Assembly (NCBI GenBank): GCA_027451085.1
Contig: DAIDKA010000141.1
Coordinates: forward strand, 1 to 26,803
Source of the DNA: Gammaproteobacteria bacterium
GTDB lineage: Bacteria; Pseudomonadota; Gammaproteobacteria; Steroidobacterales; Steroidobacteraceae
Direction: 5' to 3'
DNA: 26,803 bases
In this document: piece after piece, positions 17,951 through 26,803 of the stretch
Layout: each line of letters opens with the position of its first letter
How positions within the stretch are numbered: position 1 is the first letter of the stretch
Made by a program: the position numbers and the translations under genes
The notes under the pieces: model-generated
Told to the model about the DNA's origin: nothing
Database searches by the model: none
Seen by the model: the letters and a program-made list of their open reading frames with translations, nothing else

Positions 17951-20900
17951 ATGCGTATTTCATCGCGGGTCGGTGGGGTTGTCTGCGCCGGGCGCAGGCA
18001 GTATTTATGCCGGGTGGCGGTCACGGTGGCGTTGGCGGCAGCCAGCGGCGCGTGGGCCCAGGAGGCTGCGCAACAGCCCGACGGCAACACCAGCAACCAG
18101 CTGCAGGAAGTGGTGGTGACCGGCTCGCACATCAGTGCCAGCACCTTCAACAGTCCCACGCCTGTGACGACCATCGATTCCAACACCATCCAGAACCTGG
18201 GGCTGGTGAGCGTAGATGACGTCATCAACCAGATTCCTCAAAACTCGAATTTCACCAGTGCCGCAAACGTCGGCCTGGGCAACTTCAACATCGGCGCCCA
18301 GTTCGCCAACCTGCGCGGTCTGGATCCCTTCTTCGGCACCCGCACCCTGACCATGATCAACACCGAGCGCGTGGTGCCCACCAGCGCCGGTGGTGCGGTC
18401 GACCTCAACATCGTGCCGTCACTGCTGATCGACCGGGTGGACGTGGTGACCGGCGGTGCCTCGGCGGCCTATGGCTCGGATGCTGTGGCTGGCGTGGTCA
18501 ACATCATCCTGGACGACAACTTCGAGGGCGCGAAGATCCAGGTCGACGGTGGTGAGACCAGCTACCACGACGGTGGTGATCTCCACGTGGCCGCGAAGCT
18601 CGGGCACTCGTTCTTCGACGGCAAGGTGCATGAACTGTTTGGCGCAGAGTATGAGGATGCGCAGGGCATCGGCGCCTGCGGCGAAGTGCGTCCCTGGTGC
18701 GCACAGGGATACGCCGAGTACACCAACGCCGGCTATCTCACCAACGGCCAGCCGCACTACGTCATCGGCCCGGGGGCGACCTATTTCCAGCCCACCACGG
18801 GCATGCTGGATTCCCTGTCGCCGCTTGGCTACCTGGGGCAGTTCAATGCCGCCGGAACGGCGCTGGAGCCCTTCAACCCCGGCACCTACGGCACCGGTGC
18901 GCCGTTTACCGCCACCCAGAACGGCAGTGGACCGAACTACTACGATGGAGTGAGCATCCGGCCGCCGGTGATCCACTCCTCTGTGTACAGCCACACCTCG
19001 GCCAGACTCTTCGGCAGTGTCACCGCCAGCCTCGACATTTCCCTGGCGCAGCGCCGCGCCGTGAATACCCAGGAGTCCAGCACCCTGGGTGCGCCGACCA
19101 ACCTGATCTACCCGGATAACGCCTACCTGCCGGCCGCGGTATCGGCAGCCATGGGCGGTGCGCCGGCATTCCTCAACTCCGAGATCGGCGGGCAGGCGCC
19201 GCTGATCAACAGCACCACCAGCAACACCGGCCGGGCAGTGCTCAGTCTCAAGGGCGACATCGCGGGCAGCTGGAAGTGGAACGGCTACTACGAGTGGGGC
19301 GAGACCGGCACGCGCGAGCGCCTGGCGAACGACGAGGTCCAGTGGTTCGGCCTTCCGACCCTCCTCGGTGGTGCGCCCGCGCCCGCAGGAACCTACGACT
19401 TCCTCAACTGGGCGCTGGGCGCGGTCCGCAATGCCGCCGGACAAGTCGTGTGCGCGGCGACACTACCAGGCAACCCGGCCTACAACCCGCTCGCGGCCGG
19501 CTGCTCGCCGCTGAACGCCTTTGGCTCAGGCAATGCCAGCGCCGCTGGGCTGGCGTATGCATTCCGTACCCTGCATGAGGATTCGGCGTTCACGCAGCAG
19601 GTCGTCTCCGGCAATGCCGATGGCACCCTCTTCAGCGGCTTCGGCGCGGGCCCGGTGAAAGCCGCAGTGGGCTTCGAGTACCGGCATTCGATGGCTTCGG
19701 TGACCCACGACCAGCAGGACCAGCCCTGGTACAACCAGTACTTCCTCAGCTACGGCAGCGACTACTCCGGCAACATCGACGTGCTCGAGGGCTATGGCGA
19801 GCTGCAGGCGCCGCTGCTCAAGGACCTGCCTCTGGCCAGGAGCGTCGACCTCGATCTCGCCATCCGCGAAACCGAGAACAAGGCCGATGATTCCCTGACG
19901 GGGACGTCGAGCAACTACAACTTCCCCACCTGGAAGATCACGCTGAACGATGCCATGACCGACTGGCTGACCGTCCGCGCCACACGGTCGCGGGACTCGC
20001 GCGCCCCGAGCTTCTACGAGATGTGGGCCCAGACGGTGGATACGGGGGGCCTGTTCGGCACGGTGGTCAACCCGTGGGTGAATCCACCGGGATCGGCGAA
20101 CTACGGCACCGCGGTGGATGCGGCCCGCGTCGCAAGCGGCGGATATTCTTCAAGCCTCGGACTGCGGCCGGAGGAGGCCGATACCACCACCGCCGGCATC
20201 GTCCTGTCACCCACCGGCGTGCTGGACGGCATGCACTTCTCAGCCGACTGGTTCCAGATCCTGATCGGCAACGCCATCGCCGAGGTCGTCGGCGGCGCGG
20301 GCTCCATCATCAATGCCTGCTACGGAGGCGCAAGCTTCTACTGCCAGTTCGTCCAGGGCACCCCGAACGGCAGCGGCGGCTACAGCCAGATCACGGGGGT
20401 GGACAACTACAACCTGAACATCGGGCAGTACACCACGCGCGGGGTGGACTTCGAGTTCGCCTATCACTTCCCGCTGGATCGCCTGTTCAGCAGCTCGAGC
20501 GACAGCCTGGACCTGCGGGCGCTGGCCACCTACGAGTACCAGCAGGTCATCAACCCGGGCAACGGACTCAGCGCGTATAACTACGCCGGGCAGACCGGGC
20601 CCACCGCAGCCTTCGGGGACTTCAACACCGTGCCCAAGTGGCAGGGCAATACCACCCTGACCTACACCCACAACAACTTCAATGCGGTGCTGCAGGTGCG
20701 GATCATCGGCGAGGGCAGCTACGGCGTGCAGGACAGCAACACGGGATTGCCGTTCATAGCGGCAGGCCAGCCGGGCTACGCGACGACCTATGGCGCCAGC
20801 ATCAACAACAACAGCGTGGCGTCAGCGACCTACTTCAACCTGGCGCTGAACTACACGCTGCCGTTCTTCAACGACAACGGACATTCAATCCAGGTCTTCG

Positions 20901-21028
20901 GGTCGCTGGACAACATGTTCAACCGCGACCCGCCGGTGGCGCCGGGCGGTAACGGCTATCCCACCAACCCGGTGTACTTCGACACCTACGGGCGCACCTG
21001 GCGGATGGGGATGCGGCTGCAGCTGTAA
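17951..21028 (+). CDS. TonB-dependent outer-membrane receptor 2
   Basis: 1025 residues from ATG 17951 (GGGGGAAAC ribosome site). Signal peptide with basic start, hydrophobic VAVTVALAAASGA and cleavage after AWA; then QLQEVVVTGSHI as TonB-box-like segment. The plug (TPVTTIDSNTIQNLGLVSVDDVINQIPQ, NLRGLDPFFGTRTLTMINTERVVPT, IPSLLIDRVDVVTGGASAAYGSDAVAGVVNIIL with NIVPS before it) is of the long Caulobacter/Xanthomonas-type TonB receptor group, whose members import carbohydrates or other organic molecules as well as iron. The barrel ends RTWRMGMRLQL. It differs from receptor 1 in plug class and is not a recent duplicate. It is divergent from the kinase/c-di-GMP operon. Substrate unknown. Confidence 0.9.
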   Translation: MRISSRVGGVVCAGRRQYLCRVAVTVALAAASGAWAQEAAQQPDGNTSNQLQEVVVTGSHISASTFNSPTPVTTIDSNTIQNLGLVSVDDVINQIPQNSNFTSAANVGLGNFNIGAQFANLRGLDPFFGTRTLTMINTERVVPTSAGGAVDLNIVPSLLIDRVDVVTGGASAAYGSDAVAGVVNIILDDNFEGAKIQVDGGETSYHDGGDLHVAAKLGHSFFDGKVHELFGAEYEDAQGIGACGEVRPWCAQGYAEYTNAGYLTNGQPHYVIGPGATYFQPTTGMLDSLSPLGYLGQFNAAGTALEPFNPGTYGTGAPFTATQNGSGPNYYDGVSIRPPVIHSSVYSHTSARLFGSVTASLDISLAQRRAVNTQESSTLGAPTNLIYPDNAYLPAAVSAAMGGAPAFLNSEIGGQAPLINSTTSNTGRAVLSLKGDIAGSWKWNGYYEWGETGTRERLANDEVQWFGLPTLLGGAPAPAGTYDFLNWALGAVRNAAGQVVCAATLPGNPAYNPLAAGCSPLNAFGSGNASAAGLAYAFRTLHEDSAFTQQVVSGNADGTLFSGFGAGPVKAAVGFEYRHSMASVTHDQQDQPWYNQYFLSYGSDYSGNIDVLEGYGELQAPLLKDLPLARSVDLDLAIRETENKADDSLTGTSSNYNFPTWKITLNDAMTDWLTVRATRSRDSRAPSFYEMWAQTVDTGGLFGTVVNPWVNPPGSANYGTAVDAARVASGGYSSSLGLRPEEADTTTAGIVLSPTGVLDGMHFSADWFQILIGNAIAEVVGGAGSIINACYGGASFYCQFVQGTPNGSGGYSQITGVDNYNLNIGQYTTRGVDFEFAYHFPLDRLFSSSSDSLDLRALATYEYQQVINPGNGLSAYNYAGQTGPTAAFGDFNTVPKWQGNTTLTYTHNNFNAVLQVRIIGEGSYGVQDSNTGLPFIAAGQPGYATTYGASINNNSVASATYFNLALNYTLPFFNDNGHSIQVFGSLDNMFNRDPPVAPGGNGYPTNPVYFDTYGRTWRMGMRLQL

Positions 21029-21096
21029 AGGGAGGCGTTGCGGACCCGGCGGTTGTCACGCCGCTGGGCCGCGCACTGGGATCAGTACGGGGCGAT

Positions 21097-21117
21097 ACCG
21101 CCGGACAGGGCGGCGGT
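21097..21117. terminator. GC-rich hairpin between convergent genes (weak terminator candidate)
   Basis: ACCGCCG (21097-21103) and CGGCGGT (21111-21117) are exact reverse complements with a 7-nt loop, placed between the stops of TonB receptor 2 and the GloVer lipoprotein. No T tract follows on either strand, so termination is only suggested. Confidence 0.25.
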
Positions 21118-21167
21118 GCGCCTGCTCAGAACGTCGCATGTCGACGTCATGTCGGAATGAATGGCGC

Positions 21168-22658
21168 TCAGTTGGGCTTGATCTCGAAGACGGTGCCGGA
21201 GCCGTTCGCGCCACCGGTGCTGGTCACGCCGTACAGGGTGCCGTCGCTGCCCTGAAGAAGGCTGCCGACGGGCTGGGCGCCATCGCCTGTGATTGAGCCG
21301 AACGAGTAGAGAACCTTCTCGGTCTGTGACGACGGGCTGTAAACGAACACCGTGCCCTGGCCCGCGGTCCCGCCTGTTCTGCTCACGCCGTAGAAATTGC
21401 CATCGCTGGCAAGGACCAGGCTGCCTTGCGGATCGGCGGCGTCTGAACCGCCAGAGAATGCATATGCCACCGCTTCTGTCTGGGTCGAGGGGTCGTAGGA
21501 GAATATCGTGCCGGCGTTGTTCGCTCCTCCCGCCGAAGTCAAGCCATAGAGCAAACCGTCACTTGCTGCCACCAGGCTCCCATAGGGGGAGGCGCCATCC
21601 GAACCACCGGCAAAGGAATGCACCAGGGTCTCGGTCTGCGTGTTCGGGTTGTACATGAACACAGTGCCATCACCGTTCGCGCCACCATACGCGCCGCGGA
21701 ATGCCGTCGTTCCATAGTAGTTGCCATCGCTGGCGAGCATCAGGCTGCCGTAGGGCATGCCGCCGTCGGTCGTATTGGCGGCAAAGGCGTGCAGATTGGT
21801 GAGGGTCTGAGAGGTCGGGTTATACGAGAACAGCACGCCAGCGCCGCTGGCACCGCCGTAGCTCGTGGTGCCCAGCAGATTGCCCTGGCTGTCCTGGATC
21901 AGCCCGCCACGGGGGTCGGCGCCATCGCCTGCCTGGGTCCCGAACCGGTACAGGACGGTTTCGGTGCTGGTGGCGGGATCGAACTCGAAGATCGTACCTT
22001 CGGCGTAGGCACCGCTGCCGCCGCCGTATCCCGTCATGCCGTACAGGCCTCCGTCCTGACCCAGGATCAGGCTGTTGTAAGGGTTATTACCGTCCCCGGT
22101 CTGGGAGCCAAAAGAATACAGCGTCTGCGTCTGCTGGTCTTGTGGGTCGTAGACGAACAGCGTGCCGTCACCGTCGCTGCCACCGGTTGAGGTTGCGCCA
22201 TAAAGCCTGCCGTCGCTGCCCAGGGTCAGGCCGCCGACGGGGTCCGTGCCATCGCCCGAGCTCGAACCGAAGGAATGAAGGATCGTGGCAGCATTCGAGC
22301 AGGTGATCGTGACATCGCTGACGTCACTGGCGGTTGCGGTGCCGCTGCCATCAGCAACGACACACAGCTGGCCGGTGGGCTGGGTGTGCACCGTGACCGC
22401 GTAGGTCTGGCCGCTGGTGAGCACTGCCCCGAAGCTGAAACTGGTGTCGCCGGAGCCGACGCTCACTGTCGCGGTACCATCGGACAGCACCAGGCCGTCA
22501 GCCTTGAGGCCGCTGACCGTGCCGGACAGGGTGGCGTGCCTTGTGCCGCCGCCACAGGCGCTGAGCGCGAGTAACAGGGTGGCGAAGCCAAGACGGGGGA
22601 GCGGACGTGAAAGGGTGGCGTGTGGCAACGGGACGTGGACCGGCGCGGGGGTTGTCAT
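21168..22658 (-). CDS. GloVer-repeat lipoprotein
   Basis: 496 residues on the minus strand; GGAG lies 5 nt before the ATG at 22658. The N-terminus ends in a lipobox, LLALSAC, with Cys35 as the lipidated residue. A small beta domain follows (residues ~40-120, GTVSGLKADGLVLSDGTATVSV). Seven tandem repeats of about 50 residues fill the rest, each of the form 'LYSFG..tGDG..P.gsLl.gsDG.LYGvTs.GGangsGTVFeydP.tqte'. This is the GloVer tandem-repeat pattern, likely a beta-propeller or similar closed repeat fold. Such proteins are surface or periplasmic with no defined activity; binding or adhesion is a guess. It is transcribed away from the winged-helix gene, with three copies of a short repeat between them. 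Confidence 0.85.
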   Translation of the reverse strand: MTTPAPVHVPLPHATLSRPLPRLGFATLLLALSACGGGTRHATLSGTVSGLKADGLVLSDGTATVSVGSGDTSFSFGAVLTSGQTYAVTVHTQPTGQLCVVADGSGTATASDVSDVTITCSNAATILHSFGSSSGDGTDPVGGLTLGSDGRLYGATSTGGSDGDGTLFVYDPQDQQTQTLYSFGSQTGDGNNPYNSLILGQDGGLYGMTGYGGGSGAYAEGTIFEFDPATSTETVLYRFGTQAGDGADPRGGLIQDSQGNLLGTTSYGGASGAGVLFSYNPTSQTLTNLHAFAANTTDGGMPYGSLMLASDGNYYGTTAFRGAYGGANGDGTVFMYNPNTQTETLVHSFAGGSDGASPYGSLVAASDGLLYGLTSAGGANNAGTIFSYDPSTQTEAVAYAFSGGSDAADPQGSLVLASDGNFYGVSRTGGTAGQGTVFVYSPSSQTEKVLYSFGSITGDGAQPVGSLLQGSDGTLYGVTSTGGANGSGTVFEIKPN

Positions 22659-22669
22659 CGGAACTCCAG

Positions 22670-22792
22670 TCAGGAATCGTGAAGGATGTGGGCCTGGATG
22701 TTATGTTCCGCCTCCGAGCGCTACGTGATCAGAATCGTGCTTGATGATGAGCAAGACCGGTCACAAACGCACCTAATCAGGAATCTGTGAAG
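22670..22792. repeat. Three copies of a TCAG(G)AATC motif between divergent genes
   Basis: TCAGGAATCGTGAAG (22670-22684), TCAGAATCGTGCTTG (22729-22743) and TCAGGAATCTGTGAAG (22777-22792). The outer two are identical apart from one inserted T; the middle one lacks one G and diverges after GTG. All face the same way, 48-59 bp apart. The third overlaps the GTG start of the right-hand gene and the first is 12 bp from the lipoprotein start. This layout fits an operator set controlling both genes. Confidence 0.45.
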
Positions 22793-23659
22793 TCGATGCA
22801 ATCTGCTGACGCCATGGAGGGCCGGCCGGCAACCGGAGATCTGTTGGGGGAAGCGGCGGCACTGCGCGCGTTACCTGTGTTTGAACAGGCTGTCCACGAA
22901 TACACCCGGGGCCTTGCCCGTTTTCGTGAGGCGCCACGGCTGATCAACAAGCTAACCTCCCATGAGGCCCGGTTCCGGGTGGTGGGATACCTCTTGTACC
23001 TGCACGTGGACCACGAGCGTTTCGGTCCCGAGGGTGGCGCGACCTATGCGCGCCTGCTGGAACTGTGCACGCGGCGCCAGGAGGTCGGCCCCCGGGTGCT
23101 CAAGACGACGCTGACCCTGCTGAAGCTGACCCGCTTCATCGTCACCCAGCGCAATCCTGTGGACCGACGTTCGGTGTACTACCGCCCCACACACCGGATG
23201 TACGGTTTCATCCACCAGTGGCTGGCTTATGCGGTGAATGCGCTCGATGCATTGCAGCCGGAGCTGCGGCGTGCGCAGCAGCTGAAGGACGACCAAGGGT
23301 TCGTCGACCGCTTCCTGGTGTCCGGTGGACGGGATCATATCGAGCACGAACCGCCGGCGGACCACATGCCGGAGTTCATCGCCTTTTTCGGCGGCCGGGA
23401 GGGCGCAGGCGCGCTGATCATCGCCCTCATTCTCGCGGTGCACGAGGGGGCGCCACCGCCCAGCCGCCAGGGCGTCGCACGCCGCTTCGGATTATCCAAA
23501 ACCCAGGTGTCGAACCTGATGGTCGAGGGGCAGGGGCTGGGGTTCTTCGCGGTGGATGATGCAGGCGCGCTCGTGCCGACGGCGCGGCTGAACGAGGACT
23601 TCCGGCGCTGGATTTCCATCGAGCTTGCCTTCTACGCACGGCATATGCGCCCGGCTTGA
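22787..23659 (+). CDS. Winged-helix-like protein, possible MarR-type regulator
   Basis: 290 residues if GTG 22787 is used (AGGA 4 nt before); ATG 22796 is an equally possible in-frame start. I do not recognise a named family over the full length. The first ~200 residues are helical and rich in Arg and Leu (LINKLTSHEARFRVVGYLLYLH, RLLELCTRRQEVGPRVLKTTLTLLKLTRFIVTQRN). A segment at about residues 225-260, PSRQGVARRFGLSKTQVSNLMVEGQGLGFF, looks like a helix-turn-helix with following wing. The segment GRDHIEHEPPADHMPEFIAFF is acidic. It is divergent from the GloVer lipoprotein over a 128-bp region with repeated motifs, so local transcription control is plausible. It is followed by a shared terminator. 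Confidence 0.65.
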   Translation: MKSMQSADAMEGRPATGDLLGEAAALRALPVFEQAVHEYTRGLARFREAPRLINKLTSHEARFRVVGYLLYLHVDHERFGPEGGATYARLLELCTRRQEVGPRVLKTTLTLLKLTRFIVTQRNPVDRRSVYYRPTHRMYGFIHQWLAYAVNALDALQPELRRAQQLKDDQGFVDRFLVSGGRDHIEHEPPADHMPEFIAFFGGREGAGALIIALILAVHEGAPPPSRQGVARRFGLSKTQVSNLMVEGQGLGFFAVDDAGALVPTARLNEDFRRWISIELAFYARHMRPA

Positions 23660-23674
23660 GCTTTCCGCAAAACA

Positions 23675-23706
23675 AAAGGCCCGGAAGCTTGCGCCGCCGG
23701 GCCTTT
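23675..23706 (-). terminator. Rho-independent terminator of rpoD, probably bidirectional
   Basis: AAAGGCCCGG (23675-23684) and CCGGGCCTTT (23697-23706) form a perfect 10-bp stem with a 12-nt loop. On the minus strand the stem is followed by TTTTGTTTT, a good U tract, 28 nt after the rpoD stop. On the plus strand it ends in TTTGT after the winged-helix gene, so it may stop both transcripts. Confidence 0.85.
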
Positions 23707-23734
23707 GTCACTCGGTCATTGCCGATGGATTGCT

Positions 23735-25900
<2,166 letters not shown>

Positions 25901-25931
25901 GGTGAAGCGGGCACGCCTTGAGTTGGGTTTG

Positions 25932-25979
25932 GGAAGCCTGGATTGAGTCCCTTGAGGGGAAACTCAAGGGGAGGCTTCC
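25932..25979 (-). promoter_or_regulatory. Two-tier hairpin in the rpoD leader
   Basis: Outer arms GGAAGCCT (25932-25939) and AGGCTTCC (25972-25979) and inner arms CCCTTGAG (25949-25956) and CTCAAGGG (25963-25970) are both perfect and nested, with a 6-nt loop and a strongly one-sided internal loop. An extra CCTTGAG copy at 25916-25922 could compete for CTCAAGG. The structure would lie in the rpoD 5' leader if the promoter at 25993-26022 is right; it could also be a processing or attenuation site between dnaG and rpoD. Confidence 0.5.
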
Positions 25980-25992
25980 GGGCAAACCGGGG

Positions 25993-26022
25993 ATTCTATT
26001 GGATCAGGGGGGTTGCTGCCAA
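25993..26022 (-). promoter_or_regulatory. Candidate sigma-70 promoter for rpoD
   Basis: Read on the minus strand: -35 TTGGCA (26017-26022), 18-nt spacer, -10 TAGAAT (25993-25998), each 5 of 6 to consensus. It lies in the 143-bp gap between dnaG and rpoD and would give a leader of roughly 85 nt that contains the two-tier hairpin. Confidence 0.5.
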
Positions 26023-26043
26023 TGAAAGTGGCCTGAGCAAGAG

Positions 26044-26803
26044 CTAGACAGCATGTCGTCCTGCGCGAGTGACGGATGACATAAGTCTTTGAAGTTCCTG
26101 CTTTTCGGCCGCTGTCAGGCCCTCGGACCGGTCCTTTTCCAGTAACCGGTCCAGGTGCTTGCGGTCGGTGTCCTGGCAGAGCCTTCCCAGCGCCTCGGTC
26201 AGTTCTTTCAGGGCTGCGGGCTGGTCAGGCACCAGCGACTCCATGGTGGCAAGCCGGGCCAGGTGCTTTTCCCCCGGCCGTTCCCGCCAGCGCTCGATCA
26301 CCTGGGCGGCGTGTTGCGCCGGCCGGGTGCGCAGCTCCAGCAGCAGCGCGCCCAGAAGGTCTACGCCGGGTTCCTCCACCCGGGTCAGGTCGAGCAGCAT
26401 GCTGTCGGATAGTCCGGCCGCGATTTCCGGAAACTGCAGCAACAGCCGCACGGCCTGGCGTACCAGGCTGCCGCGGCCGGCGCTTGCGGAGCGTGGTCCC
26501 GCCGACAGCGAGGCAGGAGCATCGATGCGCACACCAAGCAGTTCGGCAAGGCCCTCCGCTGTGCGCTGGAAGCCGAAGGCCTGCCCGACGCGCTCCACCA
26601 GCAGCCGCCGGTAGATGCCCTCGGGCACCTGCAGCAGCAGGGGCCGGGCGGCTTCAGCCACGCGCGCGCGGCCGTCGGCACCGCGGGTCATCAGCCGCTC
26701 ACCCAGCTCGCGCACGAAGTACTCGGACAGCGGCAGCGCCTGTTCGGTGAGCCGCCGTTCAAAAGCCTCGCGTCCCTCGGCACCCACCAGGGTGTCCGGG
26801 TCC
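26044..26803 (-). CDS. dnaG: DNA primase DnaG, C-terminal part (5' end beyond the window)
   Basis: 252 residues are visible on the minus strand, ending in TAG at 26044-26046; the frame is open to the right edge. The leading DPDTLVGAEGREAFERRLTEQALPLSEYFVREL is the segment that follows the TOPRIM catalytic core of bacterial DnaG, and the remainder is the helical C-terminal domain that binds the replicative helicase DnaB. The zinc-binding and most of the catalytic domains lie outside. DnaG makes RNA primers at the replication fork. The order dnaG then rpoD on the same strand matches the rpsU-dnaG-rpoD operon; rpsU would be to the right, outside this window. Confidence 0.92.
   Translation of the reverse strand, partial: DPDTLVGAEGREAFERRLTEQALPLSEYFVRELGERLMTRGADGRARVAEAARPLLLQVPEGIYRRLLVERVGQAFGFQRTAEGLAELLGVRIDAPASLSAGPRSASAGRGSLVRQAVRLLLQFPEIAAGLSDSMLLDLTRVEEPGVDLLGALLLELRTRPAQHAAQVIERWRERPGEKHLARLATMESLVPDQPAALKELTEALGRLCQDTDRKHLDRLLEKDRSEGLTAAEKQELQRLMSSVTRAGRHAV

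Noticed and set aside
17721..17963. N-terminal extension of the sensor kinase from a start at 17963
   Set aside because: The extra residues have no likeness to a kinase N-terminus and would run through the receptor 2 promoter and start; ATG 17720 places TM1 at residues 23-46 as expected.

Overview
The window is GC-rich proteobacterial DNA. The right-hand edge (dnaG-rpoD with a gammaproteobacterial-type sigma-70), two large TonB-dependent receptors, a DUF6152 protein and an AraC regulator with an aromatic/terpenoid-catabolism flavour suggest an environmental gammaproteobacterium, perhaps a Steroidobacter/Nevskia/Solimonas relative. That placement is inference, not proof. No rRNA, tRNA, CRISPR array, insertion sequence or integrase was found.

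Layout. (1) 2-532: 3' end of an NTF2/SnoaL-like gene. (2) 712-7749: a tight six-gene plus-strand operon. It encodes a phosphohistidine 'swivel' protein, a PEP-synthase-type ATP-binding protein, an AccB-like biotin carrier, a biotin carboxylase, a pyruvate-carboxylase-like carboxyltransferase and a HAD-IIA phosphatase. (3) 7781-8743 (minus): AraC-family regulator, divergent from (4) 9095-13140: TonB receptor 1, a secreted conserved protein and a DUF6152 protein. (5) 13214-17720 (minus): a translationally coupled signalling operon of sensor kinase, single-domain response regulator and receiver-PAS-GGDEF-EAL protein. It is divergent from (6) 17951-21028: TonB receptor 2. (7) 21168-22658 (minus): GloVer-repeat lipoprotein, divergent from (8) 22787-23659: an unassigned winged-helix-like protein. 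(9) 23735-26803 (minus): rpoD and the 3' part of dnaG.

The most interesting part is the operon at 712-7749. The first two proteins have the split architecture of phenylphosphate synthase alpha and beta: a phosphohistidine carrier with His562, plus a separate ATP-grasp-like PEP/pyruvate-binding subunit. They are fused in one operon to a complete three-subunit biotin-dependent carboxylase. The carboxyltransferase keeps the metal and lysine residues of pyruvate carboxylase but has Cys where that family has its pyruvate-binding Arg. My reading is an ATP-consuming two-stage carboxylase: phosphorylate an enol or phenol, then carboxylate it from carboxybiotin. The likely substrate is a neutral ketone- or phenol-like compound, and the phosphatase would handle the phosphate intermediate or a by-product.

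Regulatory logic. Related sequences, consensus TTGC(A/G)CTGnnnTnCGCGC(A/C)G with a second TGC(A/G)-starting copy 19-20 bp upstream, precede the carboxylase operon, TonB receptor 1 and TonB receptor 2. Tandem direct repeats at about two helical turns are what AraC-family activators bind. The AraC gene between the operon and receptor 1 could therefore tie outer-membrane uptake to carboxylation in one regulon.
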